From a virus: a DNA stretch of 27,777 bases. This document shows positions 20,470 to 27,777 of this stretch, piece after piece. The position numbers were made by a program, and so were the translations under genes. Each line of letters starts with the position of its first letter. The stretch's first letter is position 1. The stretch lies in IMG/VR virus record IMGVR_UViG_3300042473_001572, positions 1 to 27,777 of that record; one strand, 5' to 3'. A model generated the notes under the pieces. That model worked only from the letters and a program-made list of their open reading frames with translations, ran no database searches and was not told the DNA's origin.

Positions 20470-21033
20470 CTACTTAGGAAATTTGTTCATCCACATTCTG
20501 GTCTTTGGCGTAATGCCTTTCCAAGAAGACCAGTCTTCTCCACCATTTGTCATATAGTATGCAATCTCTGCATTCTTGACGGGGTTGAAGAGTTCAGCGT
20601 TAGAGTCAAGATCAAACTTGGTTCTACGATCAGGACCAAGGGTATCAATCATATTAATTTGGAACATTCCATAAGACGAGTCACCAGTCTTGTGATTGCC
20701 ATTAAAAGCCAGTGGTCGCCCATTAGACTCTTTCTTGGCCACTGCCCAAGCAACGACAAGGTCTTTACCCTTGAAGCCTACTAGCGAAAGCAGTTCCTTT
20801 AGTTCTAAATCAGTCAGAGAAACCTTGTTCTCAAAACTCTCTAGTTTTTTTGCTTTAGAAACCAAAAAAACCTCTTTCGAGGCGGTTTCTGATGTCTGAG
20901 CCTGTTCTATGCTCAAGTTGTTTTTAGTATCAAGATCTGAAATAGCATTAGCAGAGTTTGACAAAACCGTTACTAGTGCTACGATACTGAGTGTGCTAAT
21001 GATCTCTTTGTTTCTTTCGATAAATTTAATCAT
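20470..21033 (-). CDS. Secreted lysozyme/transglycosylase-like protein
   Basis: A 187-aa protein: N-terminal basic stretch plus hydrophobic segment (residues 11-30) ending ANA, a probable signal peptide; a charged linker (31-75); and a lysozyme-like domain (78-187) with the putative catalytic E102 (AKKESNG), SSYGMFQIN (119-127) and the EDWSSW signature (166-171). Such proteins cleave peptidoglycan; secretion suggests action on the host wall during lysis. ATG 21033 is chosen over the longer frame because AAGGAGG (21039-21045) sits just upstream. It is the only minus-strand gene in this half, with its own promoter. Confidence 0.8.
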   Translation of the reverse strand: MIKFIERNKEIISTLSIVALVTVLSNSANAISDLDTKNNLSIEQAQTSETASKEVFLVSKAKKLESFENKVSLTDLELKELLSLVGFKGKDLVVAWAVAKKESNGRPLAFNGNHKTGDSSYGMFQINMIDTLGPDRRTKFDLDSNAELFNPVKNAEIAYYMTNGGEDWSSWKGITPKTRMWMNKFPK

Positions 21034-21080
21034 AGTTTCCTCCTTAGAAAACAATAACACCTTGGTAGGTGTATGTACTA

Positions 21081-21110
21081 AGTATAACATGATTTTGAGC
21101 CAAAAGTCAA
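21081..21110 (-). promoter_or_regulatory. Sigma70-type promoter of the lysozyme-like gene
   Basis: Minus strand: TTGACT (21105-21110), 18-nt spacer, TATACT (21081-21086). The leader contains a small hairpin ACACCT/AGGTGT. Confidence 0.75.
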
Positions 21111-21119
21111 ATTTGGGTG

Positions 21120-21125
21120 TATAAT
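21120..21125 (+). promoter_or_regulatory. -10 element before the second fibre block
   Basis: TATAAT (21120-21125) preceded directly by TG, 9 nt before ATG 21135 and without a ribosome-binding site, so nearly leaderless. Confidence 0.55.
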
Positions 21126-21134
21126 TATTTTATT

Positions 21135-21653
21135 ATGACTACATATGCTAATTCTACCACGGGAGTTACATATCCCCTGGAAACCTCACCAGTAAACGTA
21201 CACGGAGATTTTAAGAAATTAGCAGAATCTCTTGATGCAATTCTACCAGCATATGGCGTATCATATTTTCAGATTAATGTAAAAAATAATAGCGGGGCTT
21301 CAATAAGTGCTGGAGTGCCAGTATATGCAACAGGGTATTCAACAAAAACCACAATAGCAAAAGCACTTCCATCTACATCATCTCCAATATTAGGATTATT
21401 AAAAAACACTACAGCAAACGGATCTGATGGAGTAGTAGTTGTTGCTGGAGTTATGGAAGGTTTGAATACTTCAAGTTTTGTTGCAGGTGAGGTTTTATAT
21501 GTTGGAACATCTGGGGGACTAACAAATGTTAGACCAACAGGAGGATCTGCAGCAGTTGGTATATGTGCATATGCAAATAATCTAAATGGCATAGTTATAG
21601 TAGAGGCAAAAGGAAACGGTACCTGGGGAGCACTCAGAGACGGTTTGTCGTGA
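21135..21653 (+). CDS. Virion/fibre-associated protein (172 aa)
   Basis: A 172-aa protein: polar N-terminus, then beta-rich sequence with SISAGVPVYATGYSTKTTIA and the repeated 'G..V....G....TSSFVAGEVLYVGTSGGLT' style seen in phage fibre or capsid-fibre proteins. ATG 21135 is chosen because the -10 at 21120 lies inside the longer frame. Its stop TGA overlaps the next promoter. Precise role unknown. Confidence 0.65.
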   Translation: MTTYANSTTGVTYPLETSPVNVHGDFKKLAESLDAILPAYGVSYFQINVKNNSGASISAGVPVYATGYSTKTTIAKALPSTSSPILGLLKNTTANGSDGVVVVAGVMEGLNTSSFVAGEVLYVGTSGGLTNVRPTGGSAAVGICAYANNLNGIVIVEAKGNGTWGALRDGLS

Positions 21654-21659
21654 TATAAT
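21651..21659 (+). promoter_or_regulatory. Extended -10 promoter overlapping a stop codon
   Basis: TGATATAAT (21651-21659): its first three bases are the TGA stop of the previous gene, and ATG 21666 follows after 6 nt (leaderless). Confidence 0.7.
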
Positions 21660-21665
21660 AAACAA

Positions 21666-22082
21666 ATGGCAACTTTAAGAGGATCGCAAACATCATACGA
21701 TATTGGAAATAAACCACCTACAGTTGTTTGGACTGTAGTTCGTGGAGATACTTCTGGCTTTAAGGTTTATGTAACAGACGATGCAAAAGTCCCGCTAGTT
21801 TTAAAGGGTTCTGGATCTCAATGGGCTATCGCTATGAAAATTAAGCGTCCAAATCTTGCGTCAAACCTTGGTGTTATAACAGATGATGCAACACTTGTTT
21901 TGTCTTTAACTCCCGTTGCAGATTCAGATGACCTTGTTGGAGAGTTTACGGTTTCGCTTACAGCAGCACAGTCAGTACAACTTCAAACAGGAGACATCTT
22001 TGACATTCAATTGTCAGATCCTACAAGAGTTTGGACGGTTGCTCAGGGTAGCCTAAAGATTCTTGAAGATGTAACAGACTAA
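21666..22082 (+). CDS. Virion-associated beta-sandwich protein (138 aa, GDT family copy 3)
   Basis: A 138-aa protein with VVWTVVRGDTSGFKVYVTDD (residues 15-34) and the closing RVWTVAQGSLKILEDVTD. It is the clearest match to the copy at 9730, supporting a duplicated family. The start is leaderless; the stop overlaps the next start (TAATG). Probably a fibre or baseplate adaptor. Confidence 0.7.
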   Translation: MATLRGSQTSYDIGNKPPTVVWTVVRGDTSGFKVYVTDDAKVPLVLKGSGSQWAIAMKIKRPNLASNLGVITDDATLVLSLTPVADSDDLVGEFTVSLTAAQSVQLQTGDIFDIQLSDPTRVWTVAQGSLKILEDVTD

Positions 22083-22306
22083 TGGCAACAGCAATAATCC
22101 TTGATAATCTACAAAATAAAACAAAACGAATCTTTCCAATAAATTATCCAGAAGTACAAATAGAAGAATTTACAAGAAAAACAGTTATAACCGAAGTACT
22201 TCCTTTTAGAGTTAAGTTTTCAGCAATTCAGATTGAGGATATTGGTTTAGGCAATGTCCCAGCAATTCCACTTCAAGTCATTGGCTACAGCAACTATATT
22301 CTTTAA
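22082..22306 (+). CDS. Partner protein of the GDT-family gene (74 aa)
   Basis: A 74-aa protein starting MATAIILDNLQNKTKRIFPI, beta-rich, coupled by TAATG to the preceding gene. It occupies the same position as the genes at 10110 and 11420. No family recognised. Confidence 0.6.
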   Translation: MATAIILDNLQNKTKRIFPINYPEVQIEEFTRKTVITEVLPFRVKFSAIQIEDIGLGNVPAIPLQVIGYSNYIL

Positions 22307-22323
22307 TAGTCTTATTAAAGGGG

Positions 22324-22332
22324 TGATATAAT
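22324..22332 (+). promoter_or_regulatory. Extended -10 promoter, leaderless start
   Basis: TGATATAAT (22324-22332), 6 nt before ATG 22339. No ribosome-binding site. Confidence 0.7.
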
Positions 22333-22338
22333 TCCTAT

Positions 22339-22785
22339 ATGGCTAAAATATCAATTTCAAATGTTAAGGCCCTGTTTCAAACAGGAGATAGACCTACTCA
22401 AGCAGACTATGTTGACTTAATTGATACCGCAGCAGCCCAAGCAACAGATTTGGGTTCAACAGGTAACAATGAAACTACAATAAGCGGAATTGAAAACGTA
22501 ACTGTTATTGATAGTTTTGATGCTACGGTTTGGCGTATGGTGAAGTATATTATTTCAATATCAAAGACTTCAGCAGGGGACAACAAGTTCTACGCAACCG
22601 AATTAACAATTCTTGCTGATGGTACAGATGTATCTGTTAGTGAGTATGGAACAATCGACAACGATGGGAATATTGGAACCATTAGTGTCTCTCGCACTGG
22701 AAATACCGTGGCTATTGCAGTCACTCCAGACAATGCGATCAAGCCAGTCACTGTACGATATGCTCGTATAGGACTTAAGGCATAA
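22339..22785 (+). CDS. Fibre tip-like protein (148 aa)
   Basis: A 148-aa protein: residues 1-50 are helical (FQTGDRPTQADYVDLIDTAA), residues 60-148 form a beta domain with ATELTILADGTDVSVSEYGT and GTISVSRTGNTVAIAVTP. The same domain closes the 665-aa fibre at 22804. It probably forms a small receptor-binding or capping domain. The start is leaderless at ATG 22339. Confidence 0.65.
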   Translation: MAKISISNVKALFQTGDRPTQADYVDLIDTAAAQATDLGSTGNNETTISGIENVTVIDSFDATVWRMVKYIISISKTSAGDNKFYATELTILADGTDVSVSEYGTIDNDGNIGTISVSRTGNTVAIAVTPDNAIKPVTVRYARIGLKA

Positions 22786-22803
22786 TAAAAGGAGATATAA
22801 AAA

Positions 22804-24801
22804 ATGGCAACAGTAAATAAAGATTTTAAAATAAAGCAAGGACTGATCGTTGAAGGTTCAACAGCAACCGTTGGCGGACACAATGTAATTACAAACGCAA
22901 TTGTAGATACAAAAGGTGATATCCTTGTTGCATCAGGCGCAGATGCGATTGCTCGTTTAGGAGTTGGCACAAATGGTCAAGTTCTTACAGCAGCATCAGG
23001 TGCTACATACGGCGTTCAATGGTCTGACCCAGCAGCAGTTGGTGTATTTGGATCAAACATTCAATTTGAAGGCGCAACAGCAAATGATTTTGAAACAACA
23101 CTTGCAGTAACTGATCCAACAGCAGATCGTACAATCACACTTCCAGATGCAACTGGTACAGTAGCACTTACTTCAGATGTATCAACACACGCAGATCTTA
23201 CAGAAGCACACGGTGCAACTGGTGCGGTAGTTGGAACAACAAACACACAGACACTTACAAATAAGACTCTTACTTCACCAAAAATTAATGAAGACGTAGT
23301 TCTTTCAGCAACTGCAACAGAATTAAATGTTCTTGATGGAATTACATCATCTACAGCAGAACTTAATATCCTTGACGGAGTTACTTCTACTGCAGCAGAA
23401 TTAAACATTCTTGATGGTGTAACTTCTACAGCAGCAGAACTTAACATTCTTGATGGTGTAACTTCTACAGCAGCAGAACTTAACATTCTTGACGGTGTAA
23501 CTGCTTCAACAGCAGAACTTAATCTTCTTGCTGGAGTGACTGCTACTACAACTGAACTTAACTATATAGACGGAGTAACATCTAGTATTCAGACTCAAAT
23601 TAATGATAAGGCACCTTTGGCTTCACCAACTCTAACTGGTACACCATTGGCTCCAACAGCAGCAGCAGGAACCAATAACACACAAATTGCTACAACAGCA
23701 TACGCTGATGCAGCAGTAGCAGCACTTGTAGACGGTGCCCCAGCACTTCTTAATACACTTAATGAATTAGCAGCAGCAATTAATGACGATGCTAGTTTTA
23801 CTTCAACAATTACAACATCAATTGGGCTAAAGGCTCCACTAGAGTCCCCAACATTTACAGGTACAGTAACGCTACCTTCAGGAACCGTTACTTCTGGAAT
23901 GATTGCAGACGGAACCATTGTTGCTGGAGATATAGCAGATGGAGCAGTAACTTCAGCAAAAATTCTTGATGGAACAATTGTAAACGCAGACATCAACGCA
24001 TCTGCAGCAATTGCTCAGTCTAAGATTGATGGCCTTTCAACAAGTTTTTCTGCTAAAGCAGATCTTGCTTCTCCAGCATTAACAGGAACACCAACAGCAC
24101 CTACTGCAGCAGCAAATACTGATACAACTCAGGTTGCAACTACAGCATTTGCTAAGGCAGAAGCAGACGCAGCAGAAGCAGCAGCAATTGCATACGCAGA
24201 CGCACTTGTAACAGATGATATTGCTGAAGATGGATCTCCAACAAACCTATGGTTTACAGATGCTCGTGCAAAAACTTCAGCAGCAGGTCTTTTGACTGGT
24301 GCAACACTTACAAATATCACAATTACAGGAAATGGTTCAGGACTTACTATTACCGCAGAAAACGGTGTAGCAGATTCTACAACCACTAACCTTGCAGAAG
24401 GTACAAACCTTTACTTCACAGATGCTCGTGCTCGTACTGCGGTAGATGGAACAGATCGTTCATTTACATCAGTTGCGATTAACTCAGTTGCTAAGCAGAT
24501 TGCAGCAACTCTATCTGCACCAACAGCAGGAGTTCAGACAGCACACGCTTTTGCAAAGGCTGATTATCGTTCAGCAGAATACCTTGTAAAGATTGCCAAT
24601 GGAGATCACACAGATATTTCAAAGGTACTTTTAACACTTGATTCTTCAGATAACATTGCAATCACTGAATATGGAATTGTCTCAACAGGATCATCTCTTG
24701 GATCAGTTTCAGCATCAATCTCAGGATCAAACGTACAACTTCTAGTAACAACTGCCAACAATACTTCAGTAGTAACTGTTGTCGGAACATTGCTTGTATA
24801 A
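22804..24801 (+). CDS. Long tail fibre with LDGVT repeats
   Basis: A 665-aa fibre. MATVNKDFKIKQGLIVEG at the N-terminus is shared with the protein at 24837 and probably attaches to the same site. Residues 173-263 are seven 13-aa repeats of the type ELNILDGVTSTAA; next come hinge segments of the type APLASPTLTGTP...TQIATTAYAD and a C-terminal domain (590-665) homologous to that of the protein at 22339. LDGVT-type repeats occur in many marine and freshwater phage fibres. AAGGAG (22790-22795) precedes ATG 22804. Confidence 0.85.
   Translation: MATVNKDFKIKQGLIVEGSTATVGGHNVITNAIVDTKGDILVASGADAIARLGVGTNGQVLTAASGATYGVQWSDPAAVGVFGSNIQFEGATANDFETTLAVTDPTADRTITLPDATGTVALTSDVSTHADLTEAHGATGAVVGTTNTQTLTNKTLTSPKINEDVVLSATATELNVLDGITSSTAELNILDGVTSTAAELNILDGVTSTAAELNILDGVTSTAAELNILDGVTASTAELNLLAGVTATTTELNYIDGVTSSIQTQINDKAPLASPTLTGTPLAPTAAAGTNNTQIATTAYADAAVAALVDGAPALLNTLNELAAAINDDASFTSTITTSIGLKAPLESPTFTGTVTLPSGTVTSGMIADGTIVAGDIADGAVTSAKILDGTIVNADINASAAIAQSKIDGLSTSFSAKADLASPALTGTPTAPTAAANTDTTQVATTAFAKAEADAAEAAAIAYADALVTDDIAEDGSPTNLWFTDARAKTSAAGLLTGATLTNITITGNGSGLTITAENGVADSTTTNLAEGTNLYFTDARARTAVDGTDRSFTSVAINSVAKQIAATLSAPTAGVQTAHAFAKADYRSAEYLVKIANGDHTDISKVLLTLDSSDNIAITEYGIVSTGSSLGSVSASISGSNVQLLVTTANNTSVVTVVGTLLV
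23320..23592 (+). repeat. Seven 39-bp tandem repeats in the fibre gene
   Basis: Seven in-frame 39-bp units encode ELN(I/V/L)LDGVT-type 13-mers. The central three are nearly identical in DNA; the outer ones have diverged. Confidence 0.9.
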
Positions 24802-24836
24802 TAAAAAATAAAAATAGTTAGAAGAGGGAGTAGTAA

Positions 24837-25289
24837 ATGGCAACAGTCAATAAAGACTTTAAGGTCAAGAATGGACTACAGGTCACAGGATCTGGTAGTT
24901 TTGGAGGGACCTTAACAGCAGCAACCCCAACAGAGAATACACATGTAGCAACAAAAGCGTATGTAGATTCTTTAGCAGGGATGACTGTATCTTCAACTGC
25001 TCCTTCTTCACCAACTAATGGAAAAATGTGGTTAGACACCACAACAAATAGAGTTAATTTCTATTATGATGGTTCTTGGTATACCCAGGCAACTATTGAT
25101 GATACAAACAATATTCCACAGCATATTCACGATACCGCAATTGATGGAACTGGTTTCATAGTATCCCAGTTCTACGATAGCGCAACATTTAACAGCCCAC
25201 AGGGTGCAGGATTAGATGGCGGAGACCCATCTACAACAGAGTTTACAGTAGTGTTTGATGGCGGTAGTGCAGTAGATAACTTCAACTAA
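24837..25289 (+). CDS. Short fibre protein (150 aa)
   Basis: A 150-aa protein: N-terminal MATVNKDFKVKNGLQVTGSG shared with the 665-aa fibre, then [10 protein letters not shown], and a short domain with PTNGKMWLDTTTNRVNFYYD (60-79), common at fibre ends. It is probably a shorter fibre using the same attachment. AGGGAG precedes ATG 24837. Confidence 0.75.
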   Translation: MATVNKDFKVKNGLQVTGSGSFGGTLTAATPTENTHVATKAYVDSLAGMTVSSTAPSSPTNGKMWLDTTTNRVNFYYDGSWYTQATIDDTNNIPQHIHDTAIDGTGFIVSQFYDSATFNSPQGAGLDGGDPSTTEFTVVFDGGSAVDNFN

Positions 25290-25297
25290 TAAACTGA

Positions 25298-25306
25298 TGT
25301 TATAAT
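25298..25306 (+). promoter_or_regulatory. Extended -10 promoter
   Basis: TGTTATAAT (25298-25306), 40 nt before ATG 25347, which has its own AAGGAG (25332-25337); a leadered member of the promoter set. Confidence 0.6.
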
Positions 25307-25346
25307 AAGATAGTAAATGGGCAGCACCCATAAGGAGAAATAAAAT

Positions 25347-26909
25347 ATGGCAACAAGAATGCAACAGCGCAGAGGAACTGCAGCACAATGGACGGCTGCA
25401 AACCCAACACTCGCAGCAGGTGAAATTGGTTTTGAAACCGACACAAGTAAGTTTAAAATAGGTAACGGTTCTTCAGCCTGGACTGCCTTAACATATTTTG
25501 CTAATACAACAGCCCTGGAAACACTTCTTAATGACGGTGCTCCAGCAGCACTAAATACTCTTAATGAAATTGCAGCAGCAATTAATGATGATCCAGCATT
25601 TTTTACAACAATAGCAACAAATTTAACTAATCACTCAGTTGTTACTACAAATATTCACGGAATTACAGATGTTGCAGCGCTGGCAACAGCAACAACATTG
25701 GCTACGGCAGTATCAAACCATAATATAGACACAACAAATGTACACGGCATTACAGACACAGGAGCACTTGCAACAACCTCTTATGTTACAGATGCAATCG
25801 CTGGCGCAACAGATGTTTATCAAGAACTTGCTGGAGTAGGCCTTGACTGGAACACAGGAACAGAAGCATTTGATATTGATTCAACAGTAGCAACAAAAAC
25901 TTATGCAGATACTGCAGTTTCAACACACAGTTCAGATACAACAAGCGTTCACGGTATTGCAGATACTGCAGCCCTTGCAACAACAACAAATGTATCAACT
26001 GCTCAAACAGCAGCAGAAACAACAGCATCTGGATATGTTTCAACACATAACTCTGCTACAACAAATGTTCACGGTATTGCAGACACTAGCATACTAGTTA
26101 CAACAACTGGAACACAGACCTTAACAAACAAAACAATTACAACACCAGCAGGACTTGTAAAGGGAGATGTAGGACTTGGAAATGTTGACAATACTTCAGA
26201 TGCAAATAAGCCAGTATCTAGTGCTACACAGACAGCACTTGATGCCAAACTTGCTTCTGCCACAGCAGCAACAACTTATGCTCCGTTAGCCTCAGCAGCC
26301 CTTACTGGTACTCCTACAGCCCCTACCGCAGCAGTATCAACTAACACAACACAAATTGCTACTACAGAGTTTGTTCGTGCAGAAGTTGCAGCACTTGTTA
26401 ATAGCGCAACATCAACACTTGACACTCTTGGTGAAATTGCAACTGCTCTTGGAAATGATGCAAACTTCTCTTCAACACTTACTACCAACCTTGGACTAAA
26501 AGCACCACTTGCTTCACCTACATTCACAGGTACAGTTACTCTGCCAGCAGCAGGAATAGTATTCTCTGATGGCACACAAGCAAAAGAAGGTGTACCTTCA
26601 AGAACACCAATTATTCAAAAGACAGATTCTTATACACTATCAGCACTTACTGAAAGAGATTCTCTAATTGAAGTTGCAAAAGCGTCAGCAACAACAATTA
26701 CTATTCCTCTAAACTCAGCAGTGGCCTTCCCAATTGGAACATCACTTGATATTCTTCAGACATCAACTGGTCAGGTTACAATTGCAGGCACAGCAGGAGT
26801 TACAGTTAACTCAACACCAGGATTAAAGTTAAGAACTCAATGGTCATCTGCAACTCTTTTCAAGAGAGCAGAAAATACTTGGGTTGTCTACGGCGATCTA
26901 ACAGCGTAA
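25347..26909 (+). CDS. Tail fibre with Mtd-N-type attachment domain
   Basis: A 520-aa fibre. Residues 1-50 (MQQRRGTAAQWTAANPTLAA, then GEIGFETDTSKFKIGNGSSA) match the N-terminal attachment domain of the major tropism determinant family. The middle holds repeated NVHGI-type segments and the hinge APLASAALTGTPTAPTAA...TQIATTEFVR shared with the 665-aa fibre. The C-terminal beta domain (about 425-520) ends NTWVVYGDLTA; its homologue lies at residues 150-245 of the Pro-Thr fibre. Confidence 0.85.
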   Translation: MATRMQQRRGTAAQWTAANPTLAAGEIGFETDTSKFKIGNGSSAWTALTYFANTTALETLLNDGAPAALNTLNEIAAAINDDPAFFTTIATNLTNHSVVTTNIHGITDVAALATATTLATAVSNHNIDTTNVHGITDTGALATTSYVTDAIAGATDVYQELAGVGLDWNTGTEAFDIDSTVATKTYADTAVSTHSSDTTSVHGIADTAALATTTNVSTAQTAAETTASGYVSTHNSATTNVHGIADTSILVTTTGTQTLTNKTITTPAGLVKGDVGLGNVDNTSDANKPVSSATQTALDAKLASATAATTYAPLASAALTGTPTAPTAAVSTNTTQIATTEFVRAEVAALVNSATSTLDTLGEIATALGNDANFSSTLTTNLGLKAPLASPTFTGTVTLPAAGIVFSDGTQAKEGVPSRTPIIQKTDSYTLSALTERDSLIEVAKASATTITIPLNSAVAFPIGTSLDILQTSTGQVTIAGTAGVTVNSTPGLKLRTQWSSATLFKRAENTWVVYGDLTA

Positions 26910-26941
26910 TAAAAATTCAATAAGAAACTAGGAGATACAAA

Positions 26942-27727
26942 ATGGCAGCAGGTAAAAAAGCAGGGAAGAAGTCACAAGCATCAAATGACTTCTTAGAACC
27001 ATCAGCACCAACCATTGGTACCGCTACTAACGCAGGATCAGGTAGAGCATTTAATAATGGTTCAGCAACGGTTACTTTTACTTTACCAGAACTTTCTCCT
27101 GCAGCAACTTCTTTTACAGCCACTTCAAGTCCAGGCGGATACACAGCAACTGGTGCGAGTTCACCACTTACAGTAACTGGTCTTCAGTCTGCTACTGCAT
27201 ACACATTTACAGTAACAGCAACAAATGCTGCTGGAACTTCTGCTGCATCTTCAGCATCTAATAGCATTACTGCAACAACAGTTCCTGCAACTATGAGTGC
27301 TCCAACAGCAACTGCTGGTGTTAATCAAAACTCAATTGCTTTCACAGCACCAGCAACTGGTGGTAGTTCTATCACTCTTTATACCGTAAATGGTTCTGAT
27401 GGTACTTCTGGAACAGGCGCTACTTCTCCAATTGTTATTGCCGATACCGCTGGAACTGCACAGACATATACAGTTAGAGCAACTAATGTTAATGGACAAG
27501 GTATTGCCTCTGCTGCATCTGCATCTGTTACTACGCTGTCTCCGTTCTTCCCACCGTTCTTCCCACCGTTCTTCCCGTTCTTCCCACCATTCTTCCCACC
27601 ATTCTTCCCGTTCTTCCCACCATTCTTCCCGTTCTTCCCGTTCTTCCCGTTCTTCCCACCGTTCTTCCCACCACCGTTCTTCCCACCGTTCTTCCCACCG
27701 TTCTTCCCATACTTCCCATTCATTTAG
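26942..27727 (+). CDS. Fibronectin-III protein with Phe/Pro-only tail
   Basis: A 261-aa protein: a short Lys-rich N-terminus, two fibronectin type III-like domains (about 20-113 and 114-198, with the typical LTVTGLQSATAYTFTVTATN strand), then about 60 residues made almost only of Phe and Pro (FFPP and FFP units, ending PYFPFI). AGGAG (26931-26935) precedes ATG 26942. FN3 domains are common in phage tail proteins; the Phe/Pro tail is unusual and would be very hydrophobic and proline-stiffened. Role unknown. Confidence 0.75.
   Translation: MAAGKKAGKKSQASNDFLEPSAPTIGTATNAGSGRAFNNGSATVTFTLPELSPAATSFTATSSPGGYTATGASSPLTVTGLQSATAYTFTVTATNAAGTSAASSASNSITATTVPATMSAPTATAGVNQNSIAFTAPATGGSSITLYTVNGSDGTSGTGATSPIVIADTAGTAQTYTVRATNVNGQGIASAASASVTTLSPFFPPFFPPFFPFFPPFFPPFFPFFPPFFPFFPFFPFFPPFFPPPFFPPFFPPFFPYFPFI
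27541..27724 (+). repeat. Phe/Pro coding tandem repeat
   Basis: Repeats of TTCTTCCCACCG (12 bp) and TTCTTCCCG or TTCTTCCCA (9 bp), all in frame with the upstream FN3 domains. Strong strand asymmetry (pyrimidine-rich on the plus strand). Confidence 0.9.
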
Positions 27728-27753
27728 GAGTAAGAGGTTGTTCGCTTAAAGAT

Positions 27754-27777
27754 TAACTATAAAATAACTTATAGTTA
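27754..27777. other. Inverted repeat at the window edge
   Basis: Perfect 9-bp arms TAACTATAA (27754-27762) and TTATAGTTA (27769-27777) with a 6-nt loop, after the last gene. It may be a terminator, but what follows is outside the window. Confidence 0.5.

Noticed and set aside
9640-22332. T4-type late promoters (TATAAATA)
   Set aside because: The repeated element is TGnTATAAT with variable bases after it, which fits an extended -10 better.
25347-25500. Diversity-generating retroelement suggested by an Mtd-N-type fibre domain
   Set aside because: No reverse transcriptase and no template/variable repeat pair is visible; this N-terminal domain is common in ordinary fibres.
27379-27723. Minus-strand frame encoding Gly-Lys-Asn repeats
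   Set aside because: It is more protein-like in composition than the Phe/Pro tail, but it has no ribosome-binding site or upstream promoter, and the plus frame is continuous with two FN3-like domains and a good start.
1-27777. tRNA or rRNA genes
   Set aside because: No T-loop-like GGTTCGAATCC pattern or cloverleaf was seen by eye; a tRNAscan run would settle it.

Overview
The window is an accessory and early-gene stretch plus the tail-fibre region of a tailed bacteriophage, AT-rich and probably infecting a low-GC actinobacterium (for example a freshwater lineage). The host inference rests on a GP88-family protein, a 95-aa protein of a type common in actinobacteriophages, extended -10 promoters with leaderless starts, and Crp/GlxR-like operators. 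No terminase, portal, capsid, integrase, polymerase or tRNA gene is visible.

Positions 1-5807 (minus strand): six short operons hold 24 very small genes, mostly 29-95 codons, joined by TAATG or ATGA stop/start overlaps. Many encode CxxC mini-proteins or one-helix membrane peptides. Each operon is preceded by an intergenic module (about 120-320 bp) built from recurring parts: a -10 element inside an inverted repeat, the 11-mer GACACGCCGTA, a CRP/GlxR-type palindrome TGTGA-N6-TCACA, DnaA-box 9-mers (three modules), one CCTAGG and a short hairpin. This repeated architecture is the most unusual non-coding signal here.

Positions 6131-9486: three small plus-strand genes, then a convergent minus-strand operon (DHH-like phosphoesterase, two small proteins, a 2OG-Fe(II) oxygenase), then a small membrane protein and a GT32-like glycosyltransferase on the plus strand.

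Positions 9730-14993: virion or fibre genes, many driven by a TGnTATAAT element with the start codon about 6 nt downstream (leaderless). They include small beta-sandwich-like proteins sharing a GDT motif, a collagen-like GXY protein, and an 845-aa fibre whose C-terminal 600 residues are mucin-like Pro-Thr repeats alternating with six Cys-rich modules, one of them thrombospondin-1-like.

Positions 15040-20422: one tightly coupled operon encoding a zinc-ribbon protein, two 2OG-Fe(II) dioxygenases, a hydroxyproline-GlcNAc-transferase-like enzyme, a second GT-A glycosyltransferase, a sugar-methyltransferase-like protein and two SDR sugar epimerases/dehydratases. Beside Pro/Thr-rich and collagen-like virion proteins, this suggests a phage-encoded system that hydroxylates and then glycosylates fibre proteins. 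That is the main candidate for an undescribed system; the substrate link is inference.

Positions 20470-27777: a secreted lysozyme/transglycosylase-like protein (minus strand), then a second block of fibre genes: a repeat-rich 665-aa fibre, an Mtd_N-type fibre, and a fibronectin-III protein ending in a Phe/Pro-only tail.
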